From NCBI RefSeq assembly GCF_029211125.1, contig NZ_JARGEN010000021.1, positions 1 through 64,000 of the forward strand: a stretch of 64,000 nucleotides of DNA. Direction: 5' to 3'. The notes under the pieces are model-generated. The model ran no database searches, had not been told where the DNA came from, and saw only the letters and a list, made by a program, of their open reading frames with translations. Every line of letters starts with the position of its first letter. The stretch's first letter is position 1. The DNA is from Curvibacter soli (lineage in GTDB: Bacteria; Pseudomonadota; Gammaproteobacteria; Burkholderiales; Burkholderiaceae_C). The position numbers and the translations under genes are program-made. Positions 30,375 to 38,058 of this stretch are shown in pieces.

Positions 30375-30451
30375 GCCGTGGAGGTAGCTCAGCAAATGAT
30401 CCTTGGGATCTGTCTTCCGTGTTCCTTTTTCTGCCGCATAGGCAGATTTTT
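30368..30451 (+). ncRNA. crRNA-like guide (degenerate mini-CRISPR, CreR/CreA type)
   Basis: First pseudo-repeat 30368-30395: CTGCCG, GGAGG and TAGCTCAGCAA align with positions 6-28 of the array repeat, 19 of 23 identical, in transcribed orientation; the handle is CTCAGCAA against CTCAGAAA. The stem keeps pairing through one G-U. Next is a ~30-nt spacer-like segment from 30396, then a second pseudo-repeat stem CTGCCGCATAGGCAG (30431-30445, 13 of 15 identical) followed by ATTTTT, which may also end the transcript. Cas6f processing would give a guide aimed at the cas8f promoter. No expression evidence is available. Confidence 0.72.
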
Positions 30452-30470
30452 GTATTGACATAGTGAATAC
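30452..30470. promoter_or_regulatory. Dyad before brnT, possible antitoxin operator
   Basis: GTATTGACATAGTGAATAC is symmetric at 14 of 19 positions (GTATT/AATAC arms, inner AC/GT). It contains TTGACA, a perfect -35 hexamer, with TAATAT 16 bp later. That -10 would place the start of transcription after the brnT ATG, so the real promoter is uncertain. Type II antitoxins usually repress from such sites. Confidence 0.45.
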
Positions 30471-30480
30471 GAGAATTAAT

Positions 30481-30783
30481 ATGAACTCTGCAGATGTTCA
30501 CTACGAAGTCAACGGCGACCTGTTCGTCTGGAGCCGTGTCAAGGCCCAACTGAACTGGCGCAAGCATGGCGTGCGCTTCGAGGAGGTGGCCACCGTATTC
30601 GGCGACCCGTACTTCGTACTCACGGATGCGTCGCGCAACGACGAGGCGCGCGATGCGGCAATTGGTTTCGATGTCCATGCGCGGCTGCTATTCGTGGTGC
30701 ACGTCGAGATTGAGGACACGTGTATCCGAATCATTTCTGCGCGGCGAGCGGAACCCCGCGAAGAGGCTCTTTATGCTGACTGA
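30481..30783 (+). CDS. brnT: BrnT-family ribonuclease toxin
   Basis: 100 residues. The core FVWSRVKAQLNWRKHGVRFEEVATVF, the RLLFVVHVEIE strand and the C-terminal RIISARRAEPREEALY are the BrnT signature (RelE-like fold, RNase toxin). The ATG at 30481 is preferred over the GTG at 30463 because it is closer to the conserved core. Its last 11 bp overlap the next gene, the usual toxin-first order of BrnTA. It lies between cas2-3 and cas8f, on the opposite strand to all cas genes, directly after the crRNA-like guide. It could stabilise the locus; this is inference. Confidence 0.85.
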   Translation: MNSADVHYEVNGDLFVWSRVKAQLNWRKHGVRFEEVATVFGDPYFVLTDASRNDEARDAAIGFDVHARLLFVVHVEIEDTCIRIISARRAEPREEALYAD

Positions 30784-31057
30784 CCGTTTGAAGACCCGTT
30801 TGACGAAGGATCGACCGATGACGTCGATCACGCTGCGCATTCCCGTGGACGTGGTCGAGTCGATGAAGACCATCGCGCCGCAGCGCGGCTTCTCTGGCTA
30901 TCAATCCCTGCTCAAGTCCTACCTGAGCGAGGGGCTGCGCCGTGACGAGCAGCAATTTGCCGCCGCGACGCATGCGCGCCTGATCGAGGCGCTCAAGCGC
31001 CACGGGGTGCCGGTAGAGGTGATCGAGCAGGCAGAGCGCGACGTGGCGGCGGCTTGA
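30773..31057 (+). CDS. BrnA-like antitoxin, ribbon-helix-helix
   Basis: 94 residues. The segment MTSITLRIPVDVVESMKTIA followed by RGFSGYQSLLKSYLSEGLRR is a ribbon-helix-helix DNA-binding fold like those of BrnA/CopG antitoxins paired with BrnT. The start at 30773 overlaps the toxin gene by 11 bp, giving translational coupling. The stop lies 1 bp from the cas2-3 stop on the other strand, so the two genes are tail to tail with no room for separate terminators. It should neutralise BrnT and probably represses the pair. Confidence 0.8.
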   Translation: MLTDRLKTRLTKDRPMTSITLRIPVDVVESMKTIAPQRGFSGYQSLLKSYLSEGLRRDEQQFAAATHARLIEALKRHGVPVEVIEQAERDVAAA

Positions 31058-31058
31058 C

Positions 31059-34000
31059 TCAGCGTGTAGGAGTGAAGCCTAGCGCTTCATGAAATAGCCA
31101 GCCATCCCTGCTTTCAGGCAGGCTGGCGGTCGCATACCGCCCGGCGCATGCGCTCAGTGATTGCTCCTGACTCTGCGCCAGCCTCATCAGCTCCTGCAAC
31201 AAATCAATCTGCGCCCACGGCGTAAGGTTGGCGTTCGTGTTGAGCTTCAGCCGCACGGCGTGGCGCTGGTTTTCGTCCACGCACACGTAGAGTTTTTCTC
31301 CGCGCCGGTTGCCGTCATCCACGCGGTGCAGCAGCAGGCGCGCTTCATCCTCATCCGGCAAAAATGCCACGTCCACACGTGGTTGCCGGTCATGGCGGAA
31401 GCGCTGGAACTGCGGCAGCAGGCCGGTGAGCCACAGGTGTTCGGGGCTGGCCCAGTGCAGGCTTGCGGCACGGGTCACGGACGTCGTGCCGTGGCTGTCT
31501 GGGGGGCGGGGCAGCATGGCGTCGTGCATACGGGCGTGTTCCAGGTCGGCGAGGTGCTGGCCGGGGTTGAAGTGTGCCTTGGCGACGGCGATGCGTGCCC
31601 GGGCATCCACTGGCCACGCCGATGCGCCGTGGGTATGCTTGGCAAGCAGTTCCTGCAACTGGTGCGAGCGCAGGTGGAAGTGACGCGCGCTGTCGCGTTG
31701 GTCTTGCGTCTGGTCCATCTCGAAACCCGGCTTGCAGAAGGCGGCGCCGCCGGGCTTTTCGTAGGCTCGCAAGTTGCTGTCCATCACCGTCATATTCACG
31801 CCGGCAACCGCGCCGGGGCGGTGGCGGCGCACGCGGCCTGCCAATTGAATGAGCGAGCGCATCGATGACGGCTCGACCACGGCCCAGTCGTAATCGTGGT
31901 CGCGGCCCACTTCGGTAACGGGTGAGCCAAGCACGATGAACAACTGGTTGGACTGCGGACTGGCGTCGAGTAGTGCCCGAATCGCGGGTTGCTGTAGGGC
32001 CGCATCGCTGCCATCTGCCGCCGGGCGGCGGTTGAGCACCGTGTCCAGTTGCCGCTCGATGGCCGAGCGCGCCAGCAGCGGAAACTGCGAGTGGTAGACG
32101 CACAGGTGCACGCGCACGTCGGCTGCGGGTGCGCCTTGCGTGTACATCGCCAGTGCCACGTCGAACAGTGGCCCGATGTTGGCCATGCGGATCAGGCCGA
32201 AGCTCACGCGCTTTCCGCTGCCGGGGTCGATGGTGTGGTTCTGCGGCATCTGGTGCAGGCGCCATGCCTGCTCCAGCGCCAGACGGGCAAAGTCGGCGCG
32301 GCGCTCAGCTTTATCCATGCCATGCCATTTGTCGGGTAAAGCGGCGATCTGCGCGCGGCGGCGCACTTCGGCCTTGGCGAGTTGGGCCACGCGCTTTTGC
32401 ACGAAGCCTTCATGGGTGGCGCGAAAGTCCGAGCCATCGGCGCAGTCGGCGGCGCTCTGGTGGAACTCGTCCATCCACAGGCAGCAGATGTTGACCCGCT
32501 CGCCGGGCCGCTCGCTGCGATGCCGTTGGAACACGTCGCGGCCTGCGCGGTAAGCCAGGAACAGCCCTTCCACCAGCGCGGGCGGCAGGGTTGCCGACGA
32601 CAGCAGCACGCGGCTACCGAGCAGTCCGGCCCAATGCACCAGCCGCGTGAGCGCAGGCAGGTCTGCCATGTCGAAATCGTCCGGCTCATCGAGCACCAGA
32701 TCGCCCGTGAGCAGGCGCAGCATGGGCGCGATCTGGCGGCCTCCGCGCAGGCTTTCAGTGGCGGGCGTCAGGTGATCGACAGTGCAGACCAACAACGGCG
32801 CGGCCAGCAGGCGGCGCGCCTGTGCGTCGCCCATCAGGCGTTGCAGCAGCGGGTGCTGGTCGTTGCCCTCGAACAGCACCTGCCCGCCTTCGTCGAGCAG
32901 CGCCTGGCGCGATGCGGAGCCGGTGGCCTCAGCCTCGTGCTCCCAATGCTCGAACAGCGCGCGGCTGGCAGCGGCGCCGACCTGGATGGCGAGTTGCTCT
33001 TCGTTCAGGCCCAACTCGTTTTGATATACGCGCCCCATTTGCAGTGTCAACGTGCGCAGGCCCACAGCAAACGCGCAGCGCAGGCCCGTGGCCGGGTCGG
33101 CCAGCGCGTTCATGACGCGCGCGTTGCCCAGCGTCTTGCCGCAGCCCGTGGATGCCATGTTGACGATGAAGGTGCCCTGGCTGCCAGCGTGCTGGCGCAC
33201 GCTGGCAGCCAGATCGGCGGCCTTGTCCTGCCACTGAAAGCGCGCATCGCGGCTGCGCTTTTTCAGCGCCTTGTGGTTTTGCAGCGCCGGCAGGCTGCGC
33301 GCCAGCGTGGGCAGCGAGCGCGCGACCAGTGTGGCGTGGGCCTGCACGCCCAGCAGGTGTTCATCCAGGGTTTGATGAAAAATTGGCTTTTCGCTCTTAT
33401 CTGGCGGGCGCTGATAGCTATCGTTTTTGATGGTGTTGGCGTAGAGCGGATAGCCGGCATTGACGTAAGGCTTGCGCTGCCCATCGTCCCGGACGCTGGA
33501 GTAGTGGTGGTCGGCCAGCATCAGGCACAGGCGGGTCACGTGCATGGCGAACGGATCGTGCAGCACGGCGCCCTGCGCAGTGGATTCCAGCAGCTTGCGT
33601 GCATAGCGGGCGGCCTGCTTTCGCCACGGCACGGTCGTCACCGGCAGCCCATGGGGAAAGCGCCAATGGGACTGTACCGTGACGTTGTCCGCAGACTCCT
33701 CGCGCGGCTCGTTCCAGTCGGCGCTGAGGCGTTGCAGCAGCCCTTGCAGATCGGCAAGGTTCACGAAAGCGGGGTGCGCCCCGAAGCTCCGCCAGCGGCT
33801 GTGGGGCAGGTCGATGTCCGCATCGCTGCTGCCATCCTTGTGCAGCACCGGCATGCAGGGCAAGCGATGGTGCGTGAGCACCAGCCAGGCCACGGCCTGC
33901 GCCAGCGGCGGCATGGCGGTAAAGGGCAGGTGGTAGCGGGCCTGCGGCTCGTCGATGCCGTCGCGCAGCAAGCGGCCGTTGGAACAGTCCAGCCATTGCG

Positions 34001-34553
34001 CCTCGAAAGCGGTTGCATCCATGGCTTCATCGGCCAGCCGTTGCAGCCAGCCCGCATCGTCCTCGCCGCCCACGAAGGCCTGGAACAGCCGTACCGACAC
34101 CCATTCGTGCCGGTAGTGGTTGCGCTGGCGCAGGCTGGGGTTTTTCAGGCGGTTCTGGAAGGCGGCCGTCGCCTTGCCCAGGTCGTGCAGCAGCGCGGCA
34201 AGGGCGCCCAGCGCCGTCATCAGCGGCAGGTGGTGCCAGGCGCTTTCGTCGCCGGCGCGCAGCACGTTGCTGGCCGTGGTGTTGGTGGGCGTCGCGCCCT
34301 CGGCGTTGAACTGGCGGCCATCGCCCACCACCCACAGCAGCTCAGTGTGGTCCTTGGCGCGTATCCAGTGGCAGGCCACGGCGGTGTTCTTGCGGGCGGT
34401 CTGGCGCAGCAGCTTGCGCACGGTGTCCAGCCCGGCCTGGGTGATGGGCGTCTGCCAGGTGCGGTCGCCGCAGCGCTCGGCGAACTGGTCGAGGATGCGG
34501 CGCGTTTCGGTCAGCGCGCGCTTGCTGCATTGGGAGACGAACAGGACGTTCAA
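31059..34553 (-). CDS. cas3: Cas2-3 fusion, nuclease-helicase
   Basis: 1164 residues from a TTG at 34553 that overlaps the cas1 stop (TTGA), with GGGAG before it. N-terminal Cas2 domain (NVLFVSQCSKRALTETRRI, residues 2-90). HD nuclease domain with LHDLGK at residues 122-127. SF2 helicase: Walker A STGCGKT near 467-473, Walker B-like VLDEPDD near 618, SSATLP, and motif VI AGRVRRHRPG. Cas2 joins Cas1 for spacer integration; Cas3 is recruited to Cascade-bound DNA and degrades it. A dispersed repeat is inserted in frame (33379-33429) without breaking the gene. All catalytic motifs seen are intact. Confidence 0.96.
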   Translation of the reverse strand: MNVLFVSQCSKRALTETRRILDQFAERCGDRTWQTPITQAGLDTVRKLLRQTARKNTAVACHWIRAKDHTELLWVVGDGRQFNAEGATPTNTTASNVLRAGDESAWHHLPLMTALGALAALLHDLGKATAAFQNRLKNPSLRQRNHYRHEWVSVRLFQAFVGGEDDAGWLQRLADEAMDATAFEAQWLDCSNGRLLRDGIDEPQARYHLPFTAMPPLAQAVAWLVLTHHRLPCMPVLHKDGSSDADIDLPHSRWRSFGAHPAFVNLADLQGLLQRLSADWNEPREESADNVTVQSHWRFPHGLPVTTVPWRKQAARYARKLLESTAQGAVLHDPFAMHVTRLCLMLADHHYSSVRDDGQRKPYVNAGYPLYANTIKNDSYQRPPDKSEKPIFHQTLDEHLLGVQAHATLVARSLPTLARSLPALQNHKALKKRSRDARFQWQDKAADLAASVRQHAGSQGTFIVNMASTGCGKTLGNARVMNALADPATGLRCAFAVGLRTLTLQMGRVYQNELGLNEEQLAIQVGAAASRALFEHWEHEAEATGSASRQALLDEGGQVLFEGNDQHPLLQRLMGDAQARRLLAAPLLVCTVDHLTPATESLRGGRQIAPMLRLLTGDLVLDEPDDFDMADLPALTRLVHWAGLLGSRVLLSSATLPPALVEGLFLAYRAGRDVFQRHRSERPGERVNICCLWMDEFHQSAADCADGSDFRATHEGFVQKRVAQLAKAEVRRRAQIAALPDKWHGMDKAERRADFARLALEQAWRLHQMPQNHTIDPGSGKRVSFGLIRMANIGPLFDVALAMYTQGAPAADVRVHLCVYHSQFPLLARSAIERQLDTVLNRRPAADGSDAALQQPAIRALLDASPQSNQLFIVLGSPVTEVGRDHDYDWAVVEPSSMRSLIQLAGRVRRHRPGAVAGVNMTVMDSNLRAYEKPGGAAFCKPGFEMDQTQDQRDSARHFHLRSHQLQELLAKHTHGASAWPVDARARIAVAKAHFNPGQHLADLEHARMHDAMLPRPPDSHGTTSVTRAASLHWASPEHLWLTGLLPQFQRFRHDRQPRVDVAFLPDEDEARLLLHRVDDGNRRGEKLYVCVDENQRHAVRLKLNTNANLTPWAQIDLLQELMRLAQSQEQSLSACAGRYATASLPESRDGWLFHEALGFTPTR
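33379..33429 (-). repeat. Dispersed ~55-bp repeat, copy 5, in frame in cas2-3
   Basis: Plus strand shows AAATTGGC, CGCTCTTATCTGG, GGCGCTGATAGCTATCG and TTTTTGAT in family order (inverted). It encodes about 17 residues (around NDSYQRPPDKSEKPIFH) in the HD-to-helicase region of Cas2-3. Confidence 0.6.
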
Positions 34554-35548
34554 GCCACGCTCCCGGGCGCTGGGTGATTCGCCATGCGCGCGGTGTCCAG
34601 GGCGATGCGCTTGAGCGTGTCGATGATGAAGTCCAGCGATTCGCTGCGCGTGAGCGCCTCGATGCACTGGTGGCGAAACTGCTGCTCGTCGTCGCCGCGC
34701 ATGGCCGACAGGAACGCCTGCGGCAGGATGGCGGCGTCTTTGACCAGATCGGCCGCGTCGAACACCAGCCCGCCGCGCCGCGTCTTGCCGTGCAGCACCG
34801 CCAGCCCGTGCGGCAGGCCCAGCACCCAGGTGGCCGTTGCGCCCAAGCCGTAGGCCAGGTAGTTGCCGTGGTCGAGAAAACGGTTGGCCGGGTCAGTGCC
34901 CGCGCCGCGCTTGGCGCGGGTGAATTCGCCATAGCCTGTGGCATCCACGGCGAGTTTGAACAACGCCTTGGTCAGCCGGGCCTCGTCGGTCAGCAGCGCG
35001 GTCACATCGGGCGCGTTGGCGATCAGCGGGGTGAACTGCGCCGTGAGCGCCTGCAGCCGCGCCACATCGACTGCAAAGCCCGCTTCGCGCAAGCCGCGGG
35101 TGTTCCATTCGGCCAGCAGGCGCTGCATGCGCCAGGTCTGCAACTGTTTGGCGGCGTGCAGGCGCAGCTCGTCGTCGAACCAGAACCGCGCCCAGGCCTG
35201 AAGGTACTCGGTGGGGCGGTATTCGCTCTGCGGTGCGAGCCAGGCTACGTCCACATCGACCTCATTCGCGCTGAACAGCGGTGTGCCGCCACCACCGCAA
35301 AAGCCCACCAGCACGCCCGCTTTGGAGAGTTCGCGCATGGCGGCCTGGGTGATGGAGGTGCCCGTGCCCAGCAGGATGCTGGTCGTGTTGGCGATGGGAA
35401 TATTCCAGTAAAGGCTGCGCTTGCCCGCATCGGTTACGTATTCGACCCTGCCGCCGCTGACCAGGACGCGGCAATGCTCCAGGTAGTACAGGTTGGCGCG
35501 CTTGGAATGGAGGATGGCTTTGAGGTCGGATGCGGCAATGTCGTCCAT
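34550..35548 (-). CDS. cas1: Cas1, spacer integrase (type I-F)
   Basis: 332 residues. N-terminal beta domain (LYYLEHCRVLVSGGRVEYV) and C-terminal helical catalytic domain. Metal-site residues lie in DEARLTKALFKLA (Glu), LHGKTRRGGLVFDAADLVKD (His and Asp). GGGGTPLFSANEVD is typical of the I-F type. It forms the integration complex with the Cas2 part of Cas2-3. Translation of cas2-3 is coupled to its stop. Only 46 bp separate its start from the upstream aldolase gene, so the promoter must overlap that gene's end. Confidence 0.96.
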   Translation of the reverse strand: MDDIAASDLKAILHSKRANLYYLEHCRVLVSGGRVEYVTDAGKRSLYWNIPIANTTSILLGTGTSITQAAMRELSKAGVLVGFCGGGGTPLFSANEVDVDVAWLAPQSEYRPTEYLQAWARFWFDDELRLHAAKQLQTWRMQRLLAEWNTRGLREAGFAVDVARLQALTAQFTPLIANAPDVTALLTDEARLTKALFKLAVDATGYGEFTRAKRGAGTDPANRFLDHGNYLAYGLGATATWVLGLPHGLAVLHGKTRRGGLVFDAADLVKDAAILPQAFLSAMRGDDEQQFRHQCIEALTRSESLDFIIDTLKRIALDTARMANHPAPGSVA

Positions 35549-35594
35549 GGCGCACGCCAGTGTGCCCGAGATGCCGGGCCCTGGAAACTATGGG

Positions 35595-36761
35595 TTATGA
35601 GAGCGCGCCGCGCGCATCGACACGGAGCAGCCGCTCCACGGCGCCGCCTTCGAGCCCGCCGCGCACGCCCACCATCACGTCGTGCAGGTTCACGCTCGGG
35701 TCGCAGTGGCCGGGGATCAGCCACAGCATCTGCCCCAGCGCCGGCAAATGCCCGCCGGGCCGGCGCGCGCGCAGGATGCCGTGCTCGTCACCGCCGCTGG
35801 CGTAATCCAGGGCGTGGCGGTCGTCCTGCGCGAGCACGCGCGGCAGGCCCGAATCGATGGCGTGGCTCTTGTGGCCCGCGTCGCACACGGCGTGCGTGGC
35901 GCGGGCGCTGATGACCTGGGTCTTGACGAACAGCGCGTGCTCGAAATTGGGCTGCGCCGGCTCGCGTTCGTTGGCGGCATAGTCCGCGTCCATGAACAGG
36001 AACGAGCCGGCCTGCAACTCGCCGTACACGCCGCTGGCGGCCTCGTGCACCAGGGTGCCAGTGCCCGCGCCGGTGACCAGCGGCACGTCGATGCCGGCGG
36101 CGGCGATCAGGTCGCGCGTGCGCCGGGCCGCCTCCACCGCGCCGGCGATGGCTTCGCGCCGCGCCCGCGCGCTGCGCAGATGCTGTGCGCCGCCGTGGTA
36201 GGCGTGCAGGCCGGCAAAGCGCATCTGCGGCTGGCCGTGCACGGCCTGCGCGAGCGCGAGCGTTTCGGGGCCTGGCGCGGCGCCGCAGCGGCCCTGGCCG
36301 ACGTCGATTTCGATGAGCACATCCGCGGCGGCCCGTGCGGCGGCCAGGGCTTCGCCGAGCCGCTGGATGCCCTCCGGGCTGTCCACGGCAATGGCGAGGC
36401 GCCCGCCCCGCGCGGCCAGCAGGGCCGCGAGCCGCGCCACGCGCAGCAGCTTGTGCGGCGCGACCACCTCGTTGCTGATGAAGATGTCGTTCACGCCGCC
36501 CGCGGCCAGCGCCTCGGCCTCGGCGGTCTTCTGCACGCAGGCGCCGGTGGCGCCCGCGGCCTGCATCTGCAGGGCCAATTCGGCGCTCTTGTGCATCTTC
36601 GCGTGCGGGCGCCAGCGCACCTGGTGCTTGCGCGCGAACTCGGCCATGCGCTGGATGTTGCGCTCCATCGCGTCTAGGTCCACCACCAGGGCCGGCGTGT
36701 CGATCTGGTCCACGCGCTGGCCGGTGGTGGCGGGGTTGTAGGTGTCAGGTGGTGGTTTCAT
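35595..36761 (-). CDS. D-threonine aldolase family PLP enzyme
   Basis: 388 residues. Alanine-racemase-type N-terminal barrel with the PLP lysine in WRPHAKMHKS near residue 55. The C-terminal part has the metal-binding segment SGGDEHGIL and LIPGHCDPSVNLHD (His and Cys) typical of D-threonine aldolase, D-3-hydroxyaspartate aldolase and D-serine dehydratase relatives. It probably splits a D-beta-hydroxy amino acid into glycine or a keto acid and an aldehyde. The start overlaps the end of the phosphatase gene by 17 bp, suggesting one operon with it. Confidence 0.88.
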   Translation of the reverse strand: MKPPPDTYNPATTGQRVDQIDTPALVVDLDAMERNIQRMAEFARKHQVRWRPHAKMHKSAELALQMQAAGATGACVQKTAEAEALAAGGVNDIFISNEVVAPHKLLRVARLAALLAARGGRLAIAVDSPEGIQRLGEALAAARAAADVLIEIDVGQGRCGAAPGPETLALAQAVHGQPQMRFAGLHAYHGGAQHLRSARARREAIAGAVEAARRTRDLIAAAGIDVPLVTGAGTGTLVHEAASGVYGELQAGSFLFMDADYAANEREPAQPNFEHALFVKTQVISARATHAVCDAGHKSHAIDSGLPRVLAQDDRHALDYASGGDEHGILRARRPGGHLPALGQMLWLIPGHCDPSVNLHDVMVGVRGGLEGGAVERLLRVDARGALS

Positions 36762-37389
36762 CGAGCGCTCCGCTGGATCGCAGGTGCTGGGTGTCGGCCC
36801 AGCCGACCAGCATGAGGCCCGAGGGCGTCCACAGCAGCCGGTTGATGGCGGCGTTGCCCAGGGCCCAGGTGCGCGGCGCCTGCAGGTCCAGGCCGGTGGC
36901 GTCGCGGTACAGCACGTCCAGCACGCCGCCGTGGGCCACGAGGGCGATCAACTGGCCCGGGTGGCGCGCGGCCAGGCCGTGCGCGGCCTGGGTGACGCGC
37001 GTGCGGAAGCGGCGCAGCGACTCGCCGCCCTCGGGCTCGAAGTCGGGGTCGCGGCGGCGCCAGCGCAGGGCCTGGGCGGGCAGCGCGGTTTCCACCTCGG
37101 CGAAGGTCTTGCCCTCGAAGATGCCGAAGCCGCGCTCGCGCAGCGCGGGCGCGGCGTGCACCGGCGCGCCGGTCGTGCGGCCCACGGCCTGCGCGGTTTC
37201 CCAGGCGCGGGAGAGGTCGCTCGCGTAGATGGCCGATACGGGTTCCTCGCCCAGCGCCGCGGCCAACTGGCCGGCCTGCCGGCGCCCGGTGTCGTTGAGC
37301 GGGATGTCGAGATGCCCCTGGATGCGCGTGTCCACGTTCCAGGCCGTTTCGCCGTGGCGGATGGCGATGATGCGGGTCGGCTCTTCCAT
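36745..37389 (-). CDS. Histidine phosphatase family protein (phosphoglycerate-mutase-like)
   Basis: 214 residues. RHGETAWN with the phosphohistidine at residue 12, YASDLSRAWETAQAV, the ERGFGIFEGK block with the catalytic Glu, and VAHGGVLDVLYR with the second His. The length fits the cofactor-independent-of-2,3-BPG small phosphatase group (GpmB/CobC-like) rather than true dPGM. The substrate is unknown. Start at 37389 is three bases from the lipoprotein gene stop, so the genes are likely co-transcribed. Confidence 0.9.
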   Translation of the reverse strand: MEEPTRIIAIRHGETAWNVDTRIQGHLDIPLNDTGRRQAGQLAAALGEEPVSAIYASDLSRAWETAQAVGRTTGAPVHAAPALRERGFGIFEGKTFAEVETALPAQALRWRRRDPDFEPEGGESLRRFRTRVTQAAHGLAARHPGQLIALVAHGGVLDVLYRDATGLDLQAPRTWALGNAAINRLLWTPSGLMLVGWADTQHLRSSGALDETTT

Positions 37390-37392
37390 CGG

Positions 37393-38010
37393 TCAGCGCG
37401 GGATCTCGATGTTGATGCGGCGCGGGCCCTGCGGCGGCTGCGGAAAGTCGCGCAGCGCGGCATCGAACATGGCGGCCAGCGCGGCGGGATCGTCGTTCCA
37501 GAGGTCGTCGTTGACGGCGTGGGTTTCGTAGACGATCTGGTTGCTCGCCGTGTCGCGCATGACCAGGCCGATCTCATGCTGGTACAGCACCGTGGGCGGG
37601 AACCACCCCATGCCGCCGATGGACGAGCGGCGGCCATAAAAGCCCAGGCCCACGCCCATGCGCCAGCGCGGGCCGCCGTACCAGCCGTCGTTCCACCCAT
37701 CGTCGCGCAGGCGGCTGGTGGTCTGCATGCCCACCTGCACCGTGTAGCGCGCATGGGCGTCGTCGCGCTGCATGCCGACCTTGGCCAGCGCCTGCTCGGC
37801 GATGTCCTCCAGCGCCCTTTGCTGCACGGCGGCCTGCGGGGTCTGCTGCGAGGGCAGGCGCTCGAAACGGTAGGTGGCGGCGGGCAGCGGCTGCGTGGGC
37901 AGAGCGGAGAACGCCTGCACGTCGCTGTCGACCAGGCGCATGCCGCCGCAGCCGGACAGCGCCAGCGCGGCCAGGCAGGCAAGGGTGGTGGTGATGATCC
38001 GCTTCGTCAT
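37393..38010 (-). CDS. DUF4136-type lipoprotein
   Basis: 205 residues. Lipobox signal: TTTLACLAALALSGCGG, with the modified Cys near residue 21, so it should be anchored in an outer or inner membrane leaflet. The mature part has the DUF4136 pattern (RFERLPSQQ near the start, ALAKVGMQRDDAHARYTV, a Gly/Trp-rich central loop GWNDGWYGGPRWRMGVG, and IVYETHAVNDDLWND). No catalytic site is evident; the role is unknown. Confidence 0.85.
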   Translation of the reverse strand: MTKRIITTTLACLAALALSGCGGMRLVDSDVQAFSALPTQPLPAATYRFERLPSQQTPQAAVQQRALEDIAEQALAKVGMQRDDAHARYTVQVGMQTTSRLRDDGWNDGWYGGPRWRMGVGLGFYGRRSSIGGMGWFPPTVLYQHEIGLVMRDTASNQIVYETHAVNDDLWNDDPAALAAMFDAALRDFPQPPQGPRRINIEIPR

Positions 38011-38058
38011 GGTGAAAGGCTCCTGGGCACGGGGGGCCGCGCGGATGTGCCGGCCCGT

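Noticed and set aside
30431-30451. Reading the hairpin CTGCCGCATAGGCAG plus T-run as nothing but a terminator.
   Set aside because: The first pseudo-repeat with its handle, and the positioned match to the cas8f promoter next to CC, are not explained by a terminator alone.
30455-30482. TTGACA and TAATAT 16 bp apart as the brnT promoter.
   Set aside because: Transcription would start after the brnT ATG at 30481. Kept only as part of a possible operator, not as an assigned promoter.
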